The translations under genes were made by a program, and so were the position numbers. Of a stretch of 25,794 nucleotides of DNA, positions 15,101 to 24,100 are shown piece by piece. The notes beneath the pieces are model-generated. The model searched no databases. It was not told the DNA's origin and was given only the letters and a program-made list of their open reading frames with translations. Source of the DNA: a virus; the IMG/VR virus record IMGVR_UViG_3300001450_000246, positions 1 through 25,794 of that record; one strand, written 5' to 3'. The number at the start of each line of letters is the position of its first letter. The stretch's first letter is position 1.

Positions 15101-18100
15101 CCTTTGACTGCTGCGAGCTTCTTGCCTTCTATGGGGTCTAAAGCATACGCTGGAGGTTGGTTCTTCAATGATTGCCTCATCTCTGGGGTAATCACAACAG
15201 TTGGAGATAAAGGCAATTGTGGTAAGTCAGAAAAAAGTGGCTGTTTGTCTTTTATTCCCTGGATAAGACGAGAGTGATCAATTTTATATTCTGTAAATTC
15301 AAAGTCATCAATACTCTGAAGGGCGTTGTCAAAAAATTTTGATCTAGGATCTAATACAGCTGTTTTTAAATCATCATATTGTTTTTTTCTTTCAGGAACT
15401 TTGTCTGCATCTCTAAGAAACTCTTGGCCGAATGTATAATTGCCCGCCTTTTTATAGCCATCCTCTAGGTATAAAATTTTCAATGACTCACGAACCCTGT
15501 AATACCTCCCATTAGTACCCCTGCTTTCTAAAAAATCATCACCTAACCATGTTTTAGCATAAAATAAAAATTTGCCAAGATCTGCCAAATCAAACCTGGC
15601 TAAAAACTTTCTGTGATCTGATTGAGCAACTATCGACGTACCTTGAATGTGGTCTTTATATATTGGTGAAGTCCAACCCCCAGCCCTATATAAACTTGTT
15701 TCACCGTGATATTTCATTCTCAGTCTTCGAGCTGATGTATTATCAGGAGAACGCAGACCGAACCCATGCATAAATGTGAGAAACTCAGGAGTATTTCGCC
15801 TCAAGTACCCCATTACATTGCTCAAGGCTGCAATCAAATTGTCCATGTTAGTGTTAAACTCGTCATCTGACATGAGTTTCTCACCCAAACTGTGGAGCAA
15901 AGCACGATCCTGGAAGTCAGTTATAACAGAATAAACCTTGTCAACATTACGATCTAAATCTTCCTCGTATCTTATCGGATTATATTGTTCAAGTTGTTCG
16001 GCAATTTCTTGTGCTATTCCTTTTGGAGGTAATAGAGGTGGTTTAAATTCTGTTTGTTTATATTCAAGTTTAGCTCCGAACTTTTCCAGATACTTCTTCA
16101 AATATGAAGGTATCATGGTGTCATAGAGAAGCTTATGGAAGTGACCGCCAATGCTTAAATCATCATCTTGTATCGTTCCCTTTACATTTAGTTTTTTCTG
16201 CTGTTCTTGCTGCTTGTACTCTTCTCTAATTTGATTTGCTAATTTTTTACCTACAAACTTTTCTAATCCTGAATTTCTAAAGTCAGATCGCTGATGATGT
16301 TTAGCCTTACCAAGAAGAGGAATATCACCAATATCAATCGTTTCATTTTCATGGTTTGTTGCTTGTAGCTTGATGACATCAGCTGATGCTCCATATTTTT
16401 TGTCAGTAGTTTTTTCCCACGTAAAAAATTTAACGTGTTGTCTAAACTGTTCCTCATAAAGATCTATCTGCTGATCACCTGTGGTCCAGGCAATCTGGTC
16501 ATAATTATTTAAAACTGCATAACGAACTAAGTGCCTTAATGCAGGCTGATGATAGGCATCAACATATGGCATATGCCCAACCTGTTTGTCTCTAGACCCT
16601 TGTTCTTCTGCCCTTAATAAATCAATCTTTTGTTCTTTCTGTTTGAATTCATAGATTTGTTCATAACTGTATGATGATAAGCCTCCATATGTACCATCAT
16701 CACCGTCTTTATCTAAAAAGGCTGGCTGGTTATTACGAGTGATATAAACGTCTCTTTCCTTAAGAGTTGTCCGTGTCATCTGTGCCTTCTGGTAGATTTT
16801 ATCTAGCCAAGCCGATGTGGACAAATAGTTAAATATTTCTTCTGTAGTCTTATTGCTTCTCCATGCCTTGGTTCCTGTTTTGCCTGGAGGAGGTTGTCGT
16901 GTTTCTTTGAGTCCGAAGTCTGTATTGCCAAACGTAAACTCATCGGCTAATCCAAAAAACTGACTCCTTAATGGGCCTTTTTCACGATGAACATCTGCTA
17001 CCCTCATCAGTGAGCGTATGTCACTCTTCATCTCTTCAGTTATCTCGCCTGGCTTGATCCCGTCAATCAGAGCTAAAACCCCATCTACTGTCGTATTCCC
17101 AAATCTCTCTAATATATCTAAGGAAACATTAAATACGCTACGTACATTATTTTCTACTAATGCTCTGTATGGAACAGGTTCGCTATAAGCCCCAGTATCA
17201 TTAAGAAAACTTAGGGGCATACCAAGATCCTTAAAATTTTTGACGTAGGCTTCGTAATCAGCTTCAATTTGTGGAGCAGCTTTTTTCAGCTGGTTCATGA
17301 GGTTGTTTCGCTCAACCTTAAATTGTTTTTCTATTCTCTTAAGCTGCTTCTTAAATGTTGTGAACTGCTCTACAATTGAGTCTTTATTATCTAAAAATAT
17401 ACTCTGAAAAAATTTCAGATCGTTCTCAATTTCTTGTTCCAGTTGCCCAATCTCATAAGAATTATCAATGTCTTCTTCAGACTTGTAAGCTCCTGACCAA
17501 TCACTTTGTATTTCTTCAATAAAAAGAATCTTCTCACCATTTGGTCCTTTACGATCTTTTATGCGGACATGGAATGCCGTGTCTGGATCAAAGTGACCGC
17601 CTACAAAGTCATGCTTATAGTAGTTGTTATCTCCCTTGCTATTCGGTACTCTTTTGAAAAGTAATACCTTGTAGTTCTTACCTCCGTCTTGAGTGTAATT
17701 ACCCCATCGCTGTCCGCTCTTTTTTTCTACCAGCTCGATCTTAAATTGGTTCTTTTCAGCTATATCTACTAAAGCCTCTTTGGTTATTGGCTTACCCTCA
17801 TCAGCAAGTTTCTGAATTTGTGCAGGCAGATCCATGTATTCGACCTCTGCTCTTTTAACGCCTGGTGTTTTGCCAGGTTTGAAAAATGCTAACGCCTGGT
17901 CCAATGATGCCTTCTTAGGAAACTTATCTACAATTGCCTTAATAACATTAGAGTAAAATGGTGTTGCTTCATCCTGCTCAGGATCAAGAGCAAACTTGCC
18001 AGTAAATTGATTATTGTCATCATAGGACATAGCCATGAAGTCTTTCTCAGACATAATCTGAGCATCCTCCACGTATATTCTATTGCCTACCTGTAAGCCT

Positions 18101-21100
18101 GATTTACCACCAACAACAGGTCGCTTAGTGGTAACATCCAGAAACTCGCTACTCTGCATAGGATTGAAGGCAACCTCTGTCCAGGTATTCAAGTTGCTTG
18201 GTAACCTATCGAGTTTGGCATATTTGCCTACCATTCCGAATGCCACATCCTTCTTAGCTCCTTTAGCTATATCGATTGACGATACTTTGGAACTTTGTGT
18301 TATGAATGTTGGGTCAGTAACGTACAGATATGGCTGATATGACGTTACCTTTGGATTGATTGCATTACGTGATCCTTTATGAATGGTGGCAATCGTGAGA
18401 GGAATATTATTAGCTCTAGCTGCTTTAGCTAAACTAATATCTAAACGCCCCTGGACTAAATCTCCTTCACTTAAATTCTCTTCACTATTAATTAAGTCCT
18501 GTAATCGTTCTGGCTTTCCAGCTGTTTCCCAAAGTGTTTTACCAGCTGGTGTTTCAGTATTAAGTAATGCGTCCTCTAGCTCTCCTGCTTTTGGTAATTT
18601 ATCCGGTGCGCCTACAGCAACTATAGGCATGATGTTATCACGCTTTTTCCTAAACTGAGAAGCTGAAATTTCACCCCTGTTGAGTTGACCAGCTAAACTT
18701 TGTAGCTGTTGTCTTTGTTCAGCGGGATCCAGGGCAAACATCGGAGCTGGACCTTGCAATGATGCATCTTCCCTTAATTGAGGGGAAAGCGTTATGGTAG
18801 GTGCTTGTGGATACACTACTCCATCCTTTTGTTCTTCCAGTAATTTAGTAACAACTTGGCTCACTGCACTAGTTGCATCTGTTAGACCCTGTTTTCCAAA
18901 GTTTATTCTTTCAACATGATCTATAATATCACGAAGAATTTCAGGCCCCTTTTCAGCAATCAATTCCTTAACTTTTTTTCTGCCATCTGAACCACCATAT
19001 CTATCTTGAGATTGCCTATCTTGAGATTCCATCTGAATGTCATATGGTAAAGCATAAAATGAAAAATCCCTTGGTTCATCTTGCTTTGTGTATAATTGAT
19101 CAAACTTTCCAAAAAAAGTATCTCGGCTTTCGCCTGCAACTTGATCACCTGGCTTTTTGAATTCCAATAATTCATTTATGTGATCTGTTTTTTTGTTTGG
19201 AGAAATGTTAAAAAACTCACTTAAAGGATAATTAACATTAAGAATGTAGTCCTGAATAGAAACAGATGTATCTTCAGCGACAACATTTGTGAATGCATCA
19301 TCGAGATTAGCGTACATATCCCTCAAGTTCCACCGATCAGATTTGTCTGCACCGAGGTAGTGTCTCACATAACTAGGAATGTTTTTCCTATACATATCCA
19401 CGATGTCTGCCATCAAATTTCCAATGTTGAAAAATTCCTGGACCGGGTATTGTTTTCCCTCTCTTATCTTATTTTCAAGTATGCCAGCCTTTTTGGTTAC
19501 CTCATATATACTTTCATTGAGCTTGTCATGAATTTTGGTTTTGTTCTTTAGATATTTATCTAACTCAGCTTGTGTTTTAGAGGCCATATCCGGCTCCATG
19601 ACCGCTAGGGTTCCCATGATGGTAGGCTTACGCTCAACAGTCGCATTGAACCTTTTTAGGTATTTCTTGAGAAATGTAGGAATCATTGAGTCATAGACCA
19701 TTTTATGAAAATGACCGCCAATGCTCATGTCATCCTCTTCAAGTGTTCCATTAAATTCTTCTGGATTGAGTTGATCTTCTATGCCCTGGTCAACCTGTGA
19801 TCTAATTTGGTTAGCCATCTGCTTACCAATCACTTCATCAAGAGTTGTATCTTTATCACCCCCTTTACCACGCAATGGAACTAATCCATACTCTTCCAAG
19901 TTGTCGGGGTCTTTCTTAGGCTCGAACTGTATCAGAACATCAAAATTACGTATGTCTTGTGGTCTTGGAAAACCTTCAGGTGCAAAGGCTGTTCCTTGAT
20001 CCCAATTAGTATTCTCTACATTAAGCTCCCAAAAAATTGATTTGACGTTTTGTCTGAACGTATTTTCGTATAACTGTATCTGCTGGAATCCTTGCGCCCA
20101 GGCAATCTGATCATAATTATTTTTAATTCCAAGTCTTATAACGTGCTTCAGCGCAGGCTCAATATAAGTCTTTACCCATGGCATATATGGGACAATGTCT
20201 TTTGTATTAGTTCGTGCCTCAGCTTCTGCAAGTTCTAAATTATTTACAGCGTTTTGATAACCAAGAAAATCATTGGCTATGCCTAGATCAGGTAAACCAG
20301 TGCGCCAATTTACCGCTGCTTCTACATCCATGAATTGTGGCAGATCAGGTACAGTAAATTCCTCAAATAGTTTTTCGCTTAAATCTTCTACAAACTTTAC
20401 ATCTTCCAGCGAGTTCGCATCACCCAATAAGTTGAAGCTATTGGTGAATGAAATTTCAGCAGACCCTAACTGTTGATTAAATTTAGGTAAATAGTTAGCA
20501 CCAGTTATCTGATAAGCTAAAGCTGATACAGAATCTGTACTATCATCCTTTGTATCAAGATTGTTCTGCAAATAAGACTGCGTTAAATCAACAAAAGCAG
20601 TGGCGTTATTATACAGTTCATTAACCTCATCAAAATATTCATCGAGTTTACTTATTACCTTATCAGGGAAAGCATCAGGAGTTGCCTCGAATTGATAAGC
20701 TGCCGGAAATTCGTTAAAGTTCTTTGCATATTCCTCAATAATCTTATCCTTGTTATCTCTGATTTTTTGTGATGTTTCTTGTCTGAGTGTAATAATTTTA
20801 TCTCTAAAACTGTTGAGAGTATTTATATATTTTTTTATCTCACCAATATGTTTCTTAGTGTTCTTTTTATTGTCACTATTGAAGTAATCTACGATGTCAT
20901 TAAAAAAGTTAGCTACCCTCTGTTGTGCCTCCTGAAGACCATTACCATCTGGTCTATAATTATCATCGCTGTTATATTTAGCAGCCCAGTCACTTTGAAC
21001 CTCTTCAATAAATAAAATTCTTTCTCCATTTGGGCCTTCACGATCTTTAAGTCTGACATGAAAAAGAGTATCGTCATCAAAATGACTTCCTTTAAATATA

Positions 21101-24100
21101 GCCTCTTCTCCTTTTTTCTTTTTCCTCTTAAATAAAAGTACCCGGTAGTTAGTGCCACCCTTTTGCGTCCAATCAGAAAATTGGTTTAAGTGTTCTTTGA
21201 CTTCAATTTTGAATTGCCTGCTTTCTATAAACTCATCAAGCTCTGCTTTCGTTATGGTCTTGTTACCATTGCCGAAGTAGTCGTCTAGGTAATCATTGAT
21301 CCCCATGTAATCAGCTTCTGCCTTCGTCACTCCTGGTGTTTTACCTGGCTTGAAAAAAGCTCGTGCTTGGTCCTCTGATGCTTTACCAGGGAACTTGTCC
21401 TGGAAGACTTTGTATAATGGTGAGTAGAACTCGCTATCTTCCGGGTCCAGGGCAAAGCTGCCAGGTCCAGGCTCCTGCGTTCCGTATTCACCAATCCTTT
21501 GTCTGACGTTACCAAACTCTCCAAGCCTGATCGGTCTTCTAATTCCAGCCTCTGCCTCTACCTCTCTTCTTTGTTCTTCAGCTAACTGTCGTTGTGTAGC
21601 TTCTTCATCAGCTACGTCTCTGGCATCCTGGTCAGGATCGAGGGCAAATCTTATGTCAGATGATTCTCCAAATCTTTGAGATAAAGGTATAACTTTGCCT
21701 TGATCGTCTCTTGTTACAGGTTTTGCTGACTTAATTTGTTGTGGATAAAATGCAACATAGTGAATAGTTCCTTTTGGTGGAAAGTAATTTTCATCCGCAA
21801 AGCGTGTATCAACACGACGATCTATAATTCCATCATATCCTGCTCTTTCGACAGCTTCTCTAAACTCTTGTCCTTCTTCTTTTATAACAACTTGTTTGTT
21901 GTTTTTAAGTTTTGCAGTTTTACCAATAGTATAAGGATTGTTAAATTTAAGAAAAGTTGGTATAACAGTCGGACTACCTTCTTTTCCTGCCATTAAATCA
22001 TCAACACTCAACTGATTCCCATCACTGTCATATTCAAGATTGTAGTCATACGCTTCAGCGTCTTGTTTTGAACTAGAAAAATAAAATCCTGCTCCTAAAT
22101 CATTGGTTGAATCAATTAAATCTGGATTGAACTCTGAAAATGTTTTTGGATTCATGTGACCCCCATGCCACGCTTGAATTTCATATCCTGCCTTCTTAGC
22201 TGTCTTATCTACTAACTTTTGTAGAGCCTTCTCGTTCTTCTTTGGCTTCTTAGCTAACCTTAGATACTCAGCTTCTGTTCTAGGATCCACTGCAAATAGA
22301 TTCATTTGCGTCGCTGTCTCTTGCTGTGGTGCAGGCTCTGGTTGAGCTTGTGTGGTCGTATCTGCCTCATTAAAGGCTTCAGCGTATCCCTGTGACTTCT
22401 TGAATCTTTTAGCGTTCTTTGACTCCCTAATTACCTCAGCAAATCCTTTTCTGATGCCATCGATGTTGTCTAATGCAGACCGAGTGTTAAAGTTTTTCTT
22501 AGTCGATCCACTAATCTTTTCTCCCAGGGAATCTAGGAACCTAAAGAAGGCATCAATTAGCTTACCACCAAGTGATCTATCTTTGCCGTTGACCATATCC
22601 CAGAACTTTTTGTCCTGGAATAAATCACCCATGATATTAGCTACTGCTTCCTCTTCCAAGTTTTCCCAAATTTCTACATCTGAGAGTCCTTGTTCCTTAC
22701 CCATATCAGCATAGCCACGTTTATACACTGACTGCATAATAAGTGGGTAGGCTTTGAGGTTGTCCTTAAGAACTTTCTTTAGCTTATCATATAGCTTTTT
22801 GTCAGTCTTCTTGATGGTGTGTGCAAGCTCGTGGCCTGCGTACACAATCTTGTCCAGGCTGGCATCAGCATTAACGATAATCGTGTTTTTCTCTCTTCCT
22901 GGGACTACACCCCCAAATCTCTGATCACTTGGTATATTAGCAACATCGTCCTGGTATTGAACCACGATTACTTCCGCTCCTGTAGCCTCCTCAAATGCTA
23001 CCAGGAAGTCTGAGTCAACTTTCTCAGCTACTTCAGGGTCGTTCAGGTCAGCAACTTCGACATTTGCTTTACCAGAACCCTCATTGAAGGAATCTACTTT
23101 TTGTTGTTGTTCCTTAACTGGAAGCTTTAACGGTGAGGTCAGTACCCGCTCTTCACTGGGCGCATCTTCTTCTTGAACGGATTCTTCTTCTTTTTCTTCC
23201 TCTCGCTTGCGTAAGTCTTGATCTTCGACTGTTTCGGAATCTGGGTTGTCTTGTACATTTTCTTGTGTGGTTGGCGTTTCTGATTGTTCAGTTAAATCTA
23301 CATCCTGTGCCTCTTGAGATTGACGTTTTGCTAACTCAGCGTTAGTAAGCTCAAGTTCTATTTTTGCTCTTCTTGCTACTTCCTCATTCCCTACTTTAAT
23401 TTCATTCTCGGCTATTTCTTTTTGTAGCTCCAATTGCTCTACCGTTTTCTGCGACGCAGTTTTTTCTACCTCAGCCCTATACTCAGCCTCAGTAAGCTCA
23501 ATATTGCCCTTAGTTTTTATTAATGGGCTTTGCTCAGGCTCTACCTTTTTGCCAGGCTTAAGCTCAGGTAAGTCTTCTGAAGGATTTACCTCAGTAGTAA
23601 CTGGAACTTCGTCCGTTCCTCTGATTCGTGCTAGCTTCTCAGCATACTCCTGGGCAGCCTCCATGCTTTCAGCTTTGTAAGGTACGACCATTCCACCGAT
23701 AGCAATTTCGTAGAAATTAAGGTTGTCCTGATTTGCAATTGACTCAGCAGTTTGATCGAAAGTTTCTTTACCCTGGTTAATAAGATCATCTACTTTTTGA
23801 CCTGATTGTGTTGACCCCTGTGTAGGTGTTTCAACATTACCATCGCCTTCAGGAGAAGCTTCTTGTTCCAACCTGGATCTAAGAGCAGGGGGTAGTAATC
23901 GGCCTGCTACTGTATTGACCTTAAGCTTTCCATCCTGGTCCCGGATGACAATTCCTAGATCGATAAGTGGCTCAACAAATATGTCCTGGGTCGCTTGTCC
24001 TGTATCCAGGATACTCTCGACTTCCCTAGCAATAAATACTGCACCTTCCAAGGCTGCAATAGCCTGGTCCATTTGCTCTGGTGTAGCCTGCGTGTCTTGG

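Noticed and set aside
14561-21648. FALDP DNA repeats as a CRISPR array or attachment sites
   Set aside because: Copies are kilobases apart, in frame and part of coding sequence; spacing is irregular and there are no spacers or integrase.
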